A stretch of DNA of 64,000 bases from Psychrobacillus sp044762855. Lineage in GTDB: Bacteria > Bacillota > Bacilli > Bacillales_A > Planococcaceae. Below, in pieces: positions 16,207-24,426 of the stretch; positions within the stretch are counted from its first letter, which is position 1, and the number at the start of each line of letters is the position of its first letter. Location: assembly GCF_044762855.1 (NCBI RefSeq), contig NZ_JBIWFB010000002.1, forward strand, positions 1 to 64,000, given 5' to 3'. A program made the position numbers and the translations under genes. A model generated the notes under the pieces. It saw only the letters and a program-made list of their open reading frames with translations, had not been told where the DNA came from and made no database searches.

Positions 16207-17793
16207 TTAAGCTAATGGTCCGCCTTTAAGTGAAATTTCTTCCGATACGGTACCGAATTTTTTAAAGTTTTCACGGAAAGATTGTGCCAGTTCCGCTGCT
16301 TTTACATCGTAAGCTTCTTGGTCTTCCCAAGCATTACGTGGGATAAGTACTTCTGTTGGTACTCCTTCGATTTCTGTAGGAATCGCAAGACCAAATACTG
16401 GATCTATCGTAGTTTCTGCATTTCTTAACTTCCCATCGATCGCTGCTCGAACCATCGTGCGAGTATAAGCAAGTTTCATACGGCTACCAACACCGTATTC
16501 TCCGCCAGTCCATCCAGTGTTCACAAGGAATACTTGTGCACCGTGTTCATCAATTTTCTTCCCAAGCATTTCTGCGTAAACAGTTGCATGCAATGGTAAG
16601 AACGGTGAACCGAAGCAAGTAGAAAATGCTGGTTGTGGCGATGTAATTCCACGTTCTGTTCCTGCAAGTTTCGATGTAAACCCACTTAAAAAGTGGTACA
16701 TTGCTTGTTCTTTCGTTAGTTTACTGATTGGAGGCAACACGCCGAATGCATCAGCTGTTAAGAAAACAATTGTATTCGGATGACCAGCGATAGAAGGGTC
16801 TACAATGTTGTCGATATTTTGAATTGGATATGCTGCACGTGTATTTTCTGTTAATGAATCATCTGCATAGTCCGCAACGCCAGTTTCTGGATCTACTACG
16901 ACATTCTCTAAAACTGTTCCGAATGAAATAGCATCAAAAATTTGTGGTTCGTTTTCACGAGTTAAGTCGATACATTTAGCGTAGCAGCCACCTTCGATAT
17001 TAAATACGCCGTTATCAGACCAACCGTGCTCGTCGTCTCCGATTAACTTACGGCCTGCATCTGCAGATAGTGTTGTTTTCCCTGTACCAGATAAACCGAA
17101 GAACAATGCAACGTCTCCTGCTTCTCCAACGTTTGCAGAACAATGCATTGGAAAAATGTTTTGTTCTGGTAATAAATAGTTCATAATAGAGAAGATGGAT
17201 TTTTTCATTTCTCCAGCATATTCCGTTCCACCGATTAATACGATACGTTTTTCCATGGAAACGATGATGAATGTTTCCGTTTTAGTGCCATCGATAGCCG
17301 GATCTGCTTTGAAGTTTGGTGCACTTACAATAGTGAAATCTGCTTGATGCGTTGTCAGTTCTTCTTCCGTAGGACGGATGAATAATTGGTGGGCAAATAA
17401 ATTATGCCATGCAAATTCATTGATCACTTGAATGCCAAGACGGGATTCTTTGTCTGCTCCCGCAAATCCTTTAAAGACAAATAATTCTTCTTGTTCTTTT
17501 AAATAGTTCGTTACTTTTTTATATAGTGCTTCAAAAATTTCAGAAGAGATAGGTTGGTTTACGGAACCCCAATCGATTTTGTCTTTAGAGATAGATTCTT
17601 CTACGATATATTTATCTTGTGGGGAACGGCCTGTGTATTTACCTGTTTCTGCTTTTACAGCACCTGTAGAAGTTAAAACAGCTTCTCCTCTAGATGTTGC
17701 TTTTTCCACAAGTTGCGGCACTGATAATTGTACGCTAATATTGTTTCCAGCTAGCAATTCGTTCAGTTCACTCACCGTATCGATTGAATTCAT
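16207..17793 (-). CDS. pckA: ATP-dependent phosphoenolpyruvate carboxykinase
   Basis: Converts oxaloacetate and ATP to phosphoenolpyruvate and CO2, the entry to gluconeogenesis. The 528-residue protein has the PEPCK signature: P-loop GLSGTGKTTLS (near residue 236), kinase-2 motif region DDEHGWSDNGVFN, and the R-site motif GRSPQDKYIV near the N-terminus. It lies divergent to metK as in B. subtilis, with the S-box between them. Confidence 0.97.
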   Translation of the reverse strand: MNSIDTVSELNELLAGNNISVQLSVPQLVEKATSRGEAVLTSTGAVKAETGKYTGRSPQDKYIVEESISKDKIDWGSVNQPISSEIFEALYKKVTNYLKEQEELFVFKGFAGADKESRLGIQVINEFAWHNLFAHQLFIRPTEEELTTHQADFTIVSAPNFKADPAIDGTKTETFIIVSMEKRIVLIGGTEYAGEMKKSIFSIMNYLLPEQNIFPMHCSANVGEAGDVALFFGLSGTGKTTLSADAGRKLIGDDEHGWSDNGVFNIEGGCYAKCIDLTRENEPQIFDAISFGTVLENVVVDPETGVADYADDSLTENTRAAYPIQNIDNIVDPSIAGHPNTIVFLTADAFGVLPPISKLTKEQAMYHFLSGFTSKLAGTERGITSPQPAFSTCFGSPFLPLHATVYAEMLGKKIDEHGAQVFLVNTGWTGGEYGVGSRMKLAYTRTMVRAAIDGKLRNAETTIDPVFGLAIPTEIEGVPTEVLIPRNAWEDQEAYDVKAAELAQSFRENFKKFGTVSEEISLKGGPLA

Positions 17794-17941
17794 ATTGTAT
17801 TTACCATCCTTTTTTCATTTTTTCCTCAATGGTGGAGGAATTTTTCGTTTATATGTGAATTAGTATAACACATTAAGTTAAATAGTCTATACTAATTAAT
17901 GTATTATTTTTTTATCTTTCTTAATAGGCATTAAAAAAATA

Positions 17942-17970
17942 TTGACATTTGGATGCGGTTTCCGTATGAT
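17942..17970 (+). promoter_or_regulatory. Sigma-A promoter of the metK S-box transcript
   Basis: TTGACA at 17942-17947, 17 bp, then TATGAT at 17965-17970: a near-consensus promoter placing the start about 10 nt before the riboswitch. Confidence 0.85.
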
Positions 17971-17986
17971 GTTAAATTGAACGGAT

Positions 17987-18103
17987 ACTCTTATCCCGAG
18001 CTGGTGGAGGGGTCAGGCCCTATGAAACCCGGCAACCTGTAATTTCATTTATTACAAAGGTGCCCAACCTGAGACAAGGTGTGATTCCTTGATTGATAAG
18101 AGT
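17987..18103 (+). promoter_or_regulatory. SAM-I riboswitch (S-box) aptamer
   Basis: Conserved S-box elements in order: P1 strand ACTCTTATC, GAGCTGGTGGAGGG, the CCTATGAAACCCGGCAACC core, the GGTGCCAACC-type segment, and the closing P1 strand GATAAGAGT. SAM binding would favour the downstream terminator and switch metK off. Confidence 0.95.
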
Positions 18104-18126
18104 GAAAGGTGCTTATGAAATTAATA

Positions 18127-18167
18127 CCTTTCCTCATGTACATTTACGTGAGTGAGAGGTTTTTTTA
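18127..18167 (+). terminator. S-box expression-platform terminator
   Basis: Long stem CCTTTCCTCATGTA...ACGTGAGTGAGAGG with one bulge, followed by eight T. The upstream GAAAGGT at about 18104-18110 can pair with ACCTTTC at the stem base, giving an antiterminator. Confidence 0.88.
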
Positions 18168-18303
18168 TATTACATCGCCCTTTATCCTTGTGTGCCAAGT
18201 CCGAAACGGCTTCAAGTTTAATCCATTTGAAATGGCTTGACATGGGAATGAGTACCGTATCAATTCTTGAGAGAAATCTCGCAGGATATAGGAGGAATAT
18301 TCT

Positions 18304-19500
18304 ATGACACAACGCCGATTATTTACATCGGAATCAGTTACAGAAGGGCATCCAGACAAAATTTGCGATCAAATTTCAGATGCTATTTTAGATGCCATTT
18401 TAACAGAAGATCCAAATGCACGTGTTGCTTGTGAAACAAGTGTAACAACAGGTCTTGTTTTAGTTGCAGGAGAAATTACAACGTCTACTTATGTAGATAT
18501 CCCGAAAGTAGTACGTTCTACGATTAAAGAAATTGGTTACACACGTGCTAAATACGGTTTTGACTCGGAAACATCTGCAGTATTAACTGCAATTGACGAG
18601 CAATCTGTTGATATCGCGATGGGTGTTGACCAAGCGTTAGAAGCTCGTGAAGGATCTATGACAGATTCAGACATCGAAGCAATTGGAGCAGGGGACCAAG
18701 GATTAATGTTTGGTTACGCATGTAACGAAACACCAGAACTTATGCCACTTCCAATTAGTTTAGCGCATAAGCTGTCACGTCGTTTAGCAGAAGTGCGTAA
18801 AGATGAAACATTAGATTACTTACGCCCAGATGGTAAAACACAAGTAACAGTGGAATATGATGAGCAAAATAATCCAGTTCGTATTGATACGATTGTTATT
18901 TCTACTCAGCATCATCCGGAAATCACGCTAGAACAAATTCAAAAAGATTTAAAAGAAGTAGTGATCAACCCGATTGTTCCTGCTCAATTAATCGATGAAA
19001 ATACAAAATACTTTATCAACCCAACTGGCCGTTTTGTAATTGGTGGACCTCAAGGGGATGCTGGTTTAACAGGTCGTAAAATTATCGTAGATACTTACGG
19101 AGGATACGCACGTCACGGAGGCGGTGCTTTCTCTGGTAAAGATCCAACGAAAGTAGACCGTTCTGCTGCATACGCTGCTCGTTATGTGGCAAAAAATGTT
19201 GTCGCTGCAGGACTTGCAGACCGCTGTGAAGTACAATTGGCATATGCAATTGGTGTAGCACAACCTGTATCTATCGCTGTTGACACATTTGGTACTGGAA
19301 AAGTAGAAGAGGCGCAATTAGTATCACATATTCGTGAACTATTCGACCTGCGTCCAGCAGGTATTATTAAAATGCTAGACCTACGTCGCCCAATCTACAA
19401 ACCAACTGCAGCTTATGGTCACTTCGGTCGTACAGACATCGACGCACCATGGGAAAAAACAGATAAAGCAGATGCTTTAAAAGAAAAAGCAGGATTATAA
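18304..19500 (+). CDS. metK: S-adenosylmethionine synthetase
   Basis: Makes S-adenosylmethionine from methionine and ATP. The 398-residue protein shows SESVTEGHPDKICDQISDAILD at the N-terminus (methionine/ATP site), GAGDQGLMFGYA, and the P-loop-like GGGAFSGKDPTKVDRSAAY. ATG 18304 follows AGGAGG. SAM feedback acts through the upstream S-box. Confidence 0.98.
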   Translation: MTQRRLFTSESVTEGHPDKICDQISDAILDAILTEDPNARVACETSVTTGLVLVAGEITTSTYVDIPKVVRSTIKEIGYTRAKYGFDSETSAVLTAIDEQSVDIAMGVDQALEAREGSMTDSDIEAIGAGDQGLMFGYACNETPELMPLPISLAHKLSRRLAEVRKDETLDYLRPDGKTQVTVEYDEQNNPVRIDTIVISTQHHPEITLEQIQKDLKEVVINPIVPAQLIDENTKYFINPTGRFVIGGPQGDAGLTGRKIIVDTYGGYARHGGGAFSGKDPTKVDRSAAYAARYVAKNVVAAGLADRCEVQLAYAIGVAQPVSIAVDTFGTGKVEEAQLVSHIRELFDLRPAGIIKMLDLRRPIYKPTAAYGHFGRTDIDAPWEKTDKADALKEKAGL

Positions 19501-19506
19501 TAATTA

Positions 19507-19551
19507 AAAGCGATACCTTCCTTGATCCTTAAGGAAAGTATCGCTTTTTTT
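19507..19551 (+). terminator. Terminator of metK
   Basis: AAAAGCGATAC..TTCCTT...AAGGAA.GTATCGCTTTT followed by T-run. Confidence 0.88.
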
Positions 19552-19655
19552 ATCGCTTAGGAAATCATAAAAATGAGAGTCAGATAAGCTGATTCTAAAA
19601 TTGAGCGCAGTAAAGGGATAATGCGTCGTAGAAAGTTCTATTAGGTGACCGCTAA

Positions 19656-19724
19656 GATTTTCGCTGCAGTCGAACGCTTTTTAGCCGGGTGAGCGATGAG
19701 CCATCCTCGCCTGTAGCGAAAATC
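19656..19724. repeat. Inverted-repeat-bounded hairpin module (repeat locus 2, short form)
   Basis: GATTTTCGCTGCAG ... CTGTAGCGAAAATC bound a 69-bp module, about half the length of the copy at 1411-1535. Its left flank 19615-19654, read on the minus strand (TAGCGGTCACCTAATAG...GCGTCGTAGAA in the reverse sense), matches the flank at 54340-54381. Confidence 0.75.
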
Positions 19725-19814
19725 AATGAAAACTGCTTGTTTATTCAGTATCGACTCGCAAAATACAAAATCTTATACAGTTTTTCGACTGTGTGAATCC
19801 AATAAATGGCATAG

Positions 19815-19906
19815 GGCAACAAACCAATCATGGAAAGCAACCAATCCTATTCCGAAAGCAATCAAATCAGCACGAGAGCAACCAAATTGCAAGTAAAAGC
19901 AACCAA
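19815..19906 (+). repeat. AGCAAC array (repeat locus 2)
   Basis: Five units: GGCAACAAA at 19815, AGCAACCAA at 19836, AGCAATCAA at 19857, AGCAACCAA at 19877 and 19898. Spacings are 21, 21, 20, 21. The AAGTTGACTTGGATGAGAC block follows, as at locus 1. The remainder of 19552-20256 holds no supported gene; a short frame at 20008-20205 is discussed under rejected items. Confidence 0.78.
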
Positions 19907-20256
19907 TTCTTAAAATAACAAGTTGACTTGGATGAGACGACGAGGACTTTGACGCATTATTTGTAAACATTGCGCAATGGGTCATAGTGTTGTGTGTTTA
20001 AAGGAGAATGTTGCGCGAATGCCATACAACATTGCGAGTAACGACTGTAACGTTGCACGTTTTTTTATTGGGCAATCTTCTCCAGATAAATAGAGCGGAT
20101 ATATTTGCCGTAGCGCGCCGAGTTGCACTAGCCGCAGTCATGAGATCCTCTCGTGTGCAACACGAGTTGGGGCATGCGATTATGTTGTATTTTTTCGATG
20201 ATTAGACGAGTATATAGGATTTTTTGAACTTCAAGTAACAGAAGAATATTTTAACG

Positions 20257-20298
20257 AAAAAAAGTAATCCCTTCAATTTTTTAGAGGGATTACTTTTT
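20257..20298 (-). terminator. Terminator of ytoA
   Basis: AAAAAGTAATCCCT...AGGGATTACTTTTT palindrome with T-runs in both directions, downstream of ytoA. Confidence 0.8.
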
Positions 20299-20323
20299 AT
20301 TTAGGTATATTTATTAACTTTTT

Positions 20324-20836
20324 TTACTCCTGCAATGATTTATAGTACTCGCCTTTTTCGACATACTCTCGAATAATTCGCTGCATATCTTCTTTGTCGG
20401 CATCGTTTAATTCACGTACAACTTTTGCTGGATTACCAAATGCGAGTGTACCTGGCGGAATTTTCTTACCGGGGGGTACGAGGCTACCTGCTCCGATAAA
20501 TGCACCTTCGCCAATTTCTGCGCCATCTAAGATGATTGATCCCATGCCAACTAATGCGCCTTTTCGAATGATACAACTATGTAAGGTTGCTTGATGCCCA
20601 ATTGTTACTTCGTCTTCGATAATGAGTGGCTTATTTGGGCTTTGGTGAAGGCAACTTAAATCTTGGATACTTACTTTACGTCCAATAATCGTAGGAGCAA
20701 CGTCCCCTCTTATTACCGTATTGAACCAAATTGTAGACTCCTGACCGATTGTCACATCGCCTGTTATTGTGACATAATCAGCTATAAAAGCAGATTCATC
20801 AATCGATGGAATTTTGTCTTTATATGGATAAATCAA
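20324..20836 (-). CDS. ytoA: Gamma-carbonic-anhydrase-like hexapeptide protein YtoA
   Basis: Left-handed beta-helix protein of the gamma-CA/YrdA family. Repeating hexapeptides run through most of the 170 residues. The three metal-binding histidines appear in SCLHQSPN and in TIGHQATLH, and the active-site pattern RGDV is present. I choose TTG 20836, giving MIYPYKDK, which matches the B. subtilis YtoA N-terminus; a GTG at 20845 is the alternative. Enzymatic activity is unproven for this subfamily. Confidence 0.9.
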   Translation of the reverse strand: MIYPYKDKIPSIDESAFIADYVTITGDVTIGQESTIWFNTVIRGDVAPTIIGRKVSIQDLSCLHQSPNKPLIIEDEVTIGHQATLHSCIIRKGALVGMGSIILDGAEIGEGAFIGAGSLVPPGKKIPPGTLAFGNPAKVVRELNDADKEDMQRIIREYVEKGEYYKSLQE

Positions 20837-20924
20837 TAAATACACACCCTTTATGAAAATAGAATATAATTAATCGTAACAAACAAATTCAAAAAATGAA
20901 ACAAAACAGAAAGGTGTGCTGTTC

Positions 20925-21716
20925 ATGTGGAAATGGGAAGCAGAAGAAAAACCTAAGGCAGTAATTATCCTCGTGCATAGTGCATATGAACACCATCGTA
21001 GATATGCTTGGCTAATTGAAAAATTACGAAGCTCCAATTGCCATATCGTTATGGGTGATTTACCGGGCCATGGGGAACTAAAAAAAGCAAAAGGACTACA
21101 TGATGAGTCCTTTGATTTGTATAAAGGGTACATAAAGCAAGCACTTCAAGTTGCAATAACATATGATTTACCAATTTTTTTAATGGGACATGGGCTAGGA
21201 GCGACATTATTAATAAAAGTAATGCGCAAACTAGAATTGGAATATGCAGGAGTTATTCTAACATCTCCATGGCTCCATTTAAAAAAAATGCCGTCTAAAT
21301 GGACAAATGCATTAGCAAAATTATCCGTCCCACAAAAGATTAACCACGATATTGCATTAAATGAATTAACGAGAAACTATGAAGTATTCCGCCAGTTTGT
21401 CGAAGATCCAGCCTATAGCACGCTCGTTACGAATGATTGGTATAAAGAATTGCAAACATTGATGAAATCGGTCGTACAGTCGGAAGAATCTATCCCAAAT
21501 GTTCCGATTCTATTAATGACGGGAGAACGAGACAAAATTACTGATACGCAAGCAACCGCTAGTTGGCTAAAAAAACAATCACTTTCTGAATACCAGTTTA
21601 AAGAATGGAAAAACTGTTTCCATGATCTTCATCAAGAACCAGAGCGAGAAGAAATTTTTGCCTATTCGCATGCGTTTATAAATAATGTACTAAGATCCAT
21701 CGGGTATATTGTTTGA
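20925..21716 (+). CDS. ytpA: YtpA-like alpha/beta hydrolase lacking the serine nucleophile
   Basis: Full-length homologue (263 residues, MWKWEAEEK start) of B. subtilis YtpA, a monoacylglycerol-lipase/lysophospholipase-type hydrolase linked to bacilysocin production. The fold is intact: GDLPGHGE, the acid region MTGERDKITD, and the C-terminal His in CFHDLHQEP. The nucleophile elbow, however, reads LMGHGLGAT instead of GHSMGG, so the catalytic Ser is Gly (codon GGG near 21191). The oxyanion motif is also altered (VHSAYEHHRRY rather than VHGASEYHGRY). It may be catalytically dead or repurposed. ATG 20925 is preferred over GTG 20916. Confidence 0.82.
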   Translation: MWKWEAEEKPKAVIILVHSAYEHHRRYAWLIEKLRSSNCHIVMGDLPGHGELKKAKGLHDESFDLYKGYIKQALQVAITYDLPIFLMGHGLGATLLIKVMRKLELEYAGVILTSPWLHLKKMPSKWTNALAKLSVPQKINHDIALNELTRNYEVFRQFVEDPAYSTLVTNDWYKELQTLMKSVVQSEESIPNVPILLMTGERDKITDTQATASWLKKQSLSEYQFKEWKNCFHDLHQEPEREEIFAYSHAFINNVLRSIGYIV

Positions 21717-21770
21717 ATGGTTCATTTAGGTGTAAAATAAGGCGTAGTTAATTGAAGGAGGAAGTTAGAA

Positions 21771-22454
21771 ATGAACCTTACCTATCAAGGAAAAACAAAA
21801 GACGTGTACAAGCTGGATAATGGGGATGTTTTATTAAAATTTAAAGATGATGTAACTGGTGAAAATGGCGTTTTTGATCCGGGTGCCAATACAGTAGGAT
21901 TAACTATCGAAGGTGCTGGAAAAGCAGGACTACGCATGACTACATACTTTTTTCAAAAGTTAATGGAAAAAGAAATCCCAACTCACTTTATCGATTCTAA
22001 TATTGAAGAGTCTACAATGACTGTAAAAGAAGCGAAAGTGTTTGGTAAAGGACTTGAGGTTATTTGCCGCTTTAAAGCTGTTGGAAGCTTTCTACGTAGA
22101 TATGGAGCATATTGTGAGGAAGGACAACCTTTAGATGCGTTTGTGGAAGTAACGATTAAAGACGATGAGCGTCAAGACCCACCGATTTCTAAACAAGCGC
22201 TTTCGATGCTTTCTATTTTATCAGAGGATGAGTATGAAACATTACAAACTTTAACGAAACAAATTTCCAAGTTCGTTAAAGAAGACTTAGCAACTAAAGG
22301 ATTAGAATTGTACGATATTAAACTGGAGTTTGGTCGAGATGCAAAAACAAATGATATTATTTTAATCGATGAGATCTCCGGTGGGAATATGCGTGTATAT
22401 AAAGATGGTCAATATATAGAACCGTTAGCATTAGAAGCATTATTATTCTCTTAA
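21771..22454 (+). CDS. purC: PurC-like SAICAR synthetase, divergent subfamily
   Basis: ATP-grasp-like ligase of the SAICAR synthetase family (AIR carboxylate plus aspartate). The 227-residue protein has KTKDVYKL at the N-terminus, AVGSFLRRYG, the DDERQDPP segment and LYDIKLEFGRD, the family signature. The classical DEISPDTCR block is replaced by DEISGGNMRVY. No other purine genes are near, so this is either a relocated purC or a second copy beside a pur-operon gene elsewhere. ATG follows AAGGAGGAAG. A terminator closes it. Confidence 0.85.
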   Translation: MNLTYQGKTKDVYKLDNGDVLLKFKDDVTGENGVFDPGANTVGLTIEGAGKAGLRMTTYFFQKLMEKEIPTHFIDSNIEESTMTVKEAKVFGKGLEVICRFKAVGSFLRRYGAYCEEGQPLDAFVEVTIKDDERQDPPISKQALSMLSILSEDEYETLQTLTKQISKFVKEDLATKGLELYDIKLEFGRDAKTNDIILIDEISGGNMRVYKDGQYIEPLALEALLFS

Positions 22455-22463
22455 GTAAGTAAT

Positions 22464-22495
22464 AATCCTTCATTCCTTATGAATGAGGGATTTTT
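22464..22495 (+). terminator. Terminator of purC
   Basis: AATCCTTCATTC...GAATGAGGGATT hairpin followed by TTTTT. Confidence 0.78.
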
Positions 22496-22544
22496 CTATG
22501 TTATAATCGAGTGGTTGAAATAGATAGTATAAAGGAGAAATAAC

Positions 22545-23858
22545 ATGCAAAAACAACATATTATCCGAAATATTATTGTGGAAACTCCTTCAAAGCCAGG
22601 TAATTTTGCGAAAGTTGCAACTGCAATTGGATTAGGTGATGGAGATATTGGTGATATTACAACGTTAAAAAGTGGTGCATTAACGACAATTCGTGATATT
22701 ACGATTACATGTAAATCTATTGAACAATTAGATAAAGTAATCGCGAATATTGAAGCGATTGGTAATGGAGTGAAAATTCATGCGGTAACAGACGATGTAC
22801 TGAATGCGCATGAAGGTGGAAAAATTGCGATGAAGAGTAGATTAGATGTACGTTCTCTAGGAGATTTACAACGAATCTACACGCCCGGTGTTGCAAGTGT
22901 ATGTATGGAAATTCTCCACCATCCAGAAAAAGCAAACTATTTCACATCTATTGGAAACTCCGTTGCGATTGTAACAGACGGTACGGCAATATTAGGTTTA
23001 GGAAATATTGGCCCAGTTGCTGGAATGCCAGTTATGGAAGGAAAAGCTGTTTTATTAGATCAATTTGTCGGCTTGAGCGGAATTCCGATTTTATTGAATA
23101 CAAGTGATCCAGATGAAATTGTAGAAACGATTAAACATATACATAAAGGATTCGGAGCCATCTTGTTAGAAGATATTGGCTCACCACATTGCTTTGAAAT
23201 TGAAGAAAGACTGAAGGAAGAGCTTCCTATTCCTGTTATGCATGACGATCAGCACGGAACTGCAGTAGTGGCTTTAGCGGCAATACTATCAGCGTGTAAG
23301 TCTACGAATGTAGATGTGAAAAAAGCCAAAATTGGTCAAATTGGTCTTGGTGCAGCTGGTCTAGCGATTTGCCGTATGTTAATGGCTTATGGCGTAGAAG
23401 ACGTTTATGGACTAGATCGCCAAGAAGCAGCACAAGATCGATTGATTAATTATGGTGGAAAAACAATCGGGTCACTAGAAGAAATGATGGAAACATGTGA
23501 TATTATTGTTGCGACAACTGGAGTATCTGGTTTGATCAAACCGGAAATGGTTCGCCAAGGACAAATTATTTTAGCTCTTTCCAATCCGAACCCAGAAATC
23601 CTACCTTCTGAAGCAATCGCAGCAGGAGCGGCTTTTGCAGCAGATGGACGTTCTGTCAATAACGTTATTGGGTTCCCAGGCATATTCAAAGGGGCATTAG
23701 ACGCAGGAGCATCTGCTATTACATACCCTATGCTAATAGCGGCCGCACAAGCGATTGTTAGCCATACGAAACCAGGTGAATTAATACCAAATCCACTAGA
23801 TCCAACTGTGCATCATTTAGTAGCAAGAGCAGTAGAAGAAGCTGCAAATCAACTATAA
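22545..23858 (+). CDS. NAD(P)-dependent malic enzyme with N-terminal ACT domain
   Basis: Oxidative decarboxylation of malate to pyruvate. Residues 1-80 look like an ACT domain (RNIIVETPSKPGNFAKVATAIG), a possible regulatory ligand site. The catalytic part has the tyrosine in RIYTPGVASVC, TDGTAILGLGNIG, the metal-binding HDDQHGTA and the Rossmann motif GLGAAGLAI. The ACT arrangement is as in B. subtilis MleA-type enzymes. Single gene between terminators. With pckA nearby it belongs to the malate/PEP/pyruvate node. Confidence 0.92.
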   Translation: MQKQHIIRNIIVETPSKPGNFAKVATAIGLGDGDIGDITTLKSGALTTIRDITITCKSIEQLDKVIANIEAIGNGVKIHAVTDDVLNAHEGGKIAMKSRLDVRSLGDLQRIYTPGVASVCMEILHHPEKANYFTSIGNSVAIVTDGTAILGLGNIGPVAGMPVMEGKAVLLDQFVGLSGIPILLNTSDPDEIVETIKHIHKGFGAILLEDIGSPHCFEIEERLKEELPIPVMHDDQHGTAVVALAAILSACKSTNVDVKKAKIGQIGLGAAGLAICRMLMAYGVEDVYGLDRQEAAQDRLINYGGKTIGSLEEMMETCDIIVATTGVSGLIKPEMVRQGQIILALSNPNPEILPSEAIAAGAAFAADGRSVNNVIGFPGIFKGALDAGASAITYPMLIAAAQAIVSHTKPGELIPNPLDPTVHHLVARAVEEAANQL

Positions 23859-23867
23859 ATCCATAAT

Positions 23868-23906
23868 AAAAGAAGATTTCGGTTAAGACGCCGAAATCTT
23901 CTTTTT
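23868..23906. terminator. Bidirectional terminator
   Basis: AAAAGAAGATTTCGG...CCGAAATCTTCTTTT, 15-bp perfect stem between convergent genes. Confidence 0.88.
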
Positions 23907-24425
23907 AAATTCCTCTGTATAATCGGTTGCTTCCATCAAAGCTTTTTCTTCCAGTGGAATACGGACCGAAAGCATAGCTAGATTTAAAAGTGTAAAGCAA
24001 ATGGCTGTAAAGTATGCTTGGAACATTAAGGGCAATAATGCTATTTCGATACAAACGACCACATAGTTTGGATGTTTCATATACAAATAGGGACCAGCTT
24101 TTACAACATGGGCACCAGGCAAAATCATAATTTTCGTATTCCAAAATGTCCCTAAAGAGGTCAAACACCAAATGCGGAGTGCTTGAACAAATAAAAAGAT
24201 AACAAAGAACAGTGGAAATAATGGAGAAATACGTTGGTTCATAACCAAGACTTCCGCAATTAAACAAACAAAAAAACTTACGTGAAGAGCAACCATATAT
24301 GGATAATGGGAGCTACCTACTTCATAAGCACCACGCGTGCGCATCTTTTTTTCATTTCGTTTTGCGATAAAAACTTCCGTAATTCTTTGTGCAATAACTA
24401 GAAATATAAGGATAAAAAATAACAT
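23883..24425 (-). CDS. bpsB: Isoprenylcysteine-type methyltransferase paired with type III PKS (BpsB/YpbQ-like)
   Basis: Integral membrane methyltransferase of the ICMT family, 180 residues and about five spans. The C-terminal SAM/substrate motif HVVKAGPYLYMKHPNYVVV is typical. In B. subtilis the homologous YpbQ/BpsB methylates alkylpyrones made by the adjacent type III polyketide synthase. Here it starts 1 nt after the stop of that gene, so the pair is clearly one operon. Confidence 0.88.
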   Translation of the reverse strand: MLFFILIFLVIAQRITEVFIAKRNEKKMRTRGAYEVGSSHYPYMVALHVSFFVCLIAEVLVMNQRISPLFPLFFVIFLFVQALRIWCLTSLGTFWNTKIMILPGAHVVKAGPYLYMKHPNYVVVCIEIALLPLMFQAYFTAICFTLLNLAMLSVRIPLEEKALMEATDYTEEFKKKISAS

Positions 24426-24426
24426 A

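Noticed and set aside
20008..20205. 65-codon frame containing HELGHAI, like the zinc motif of ImmA/IrrE peptidases
   Set aside because: Lies inside the composite repeat area, has no ribosome site, and nothing around the HELGH resembles a peptidase. Probably chance; at most a tiny gene fragment.
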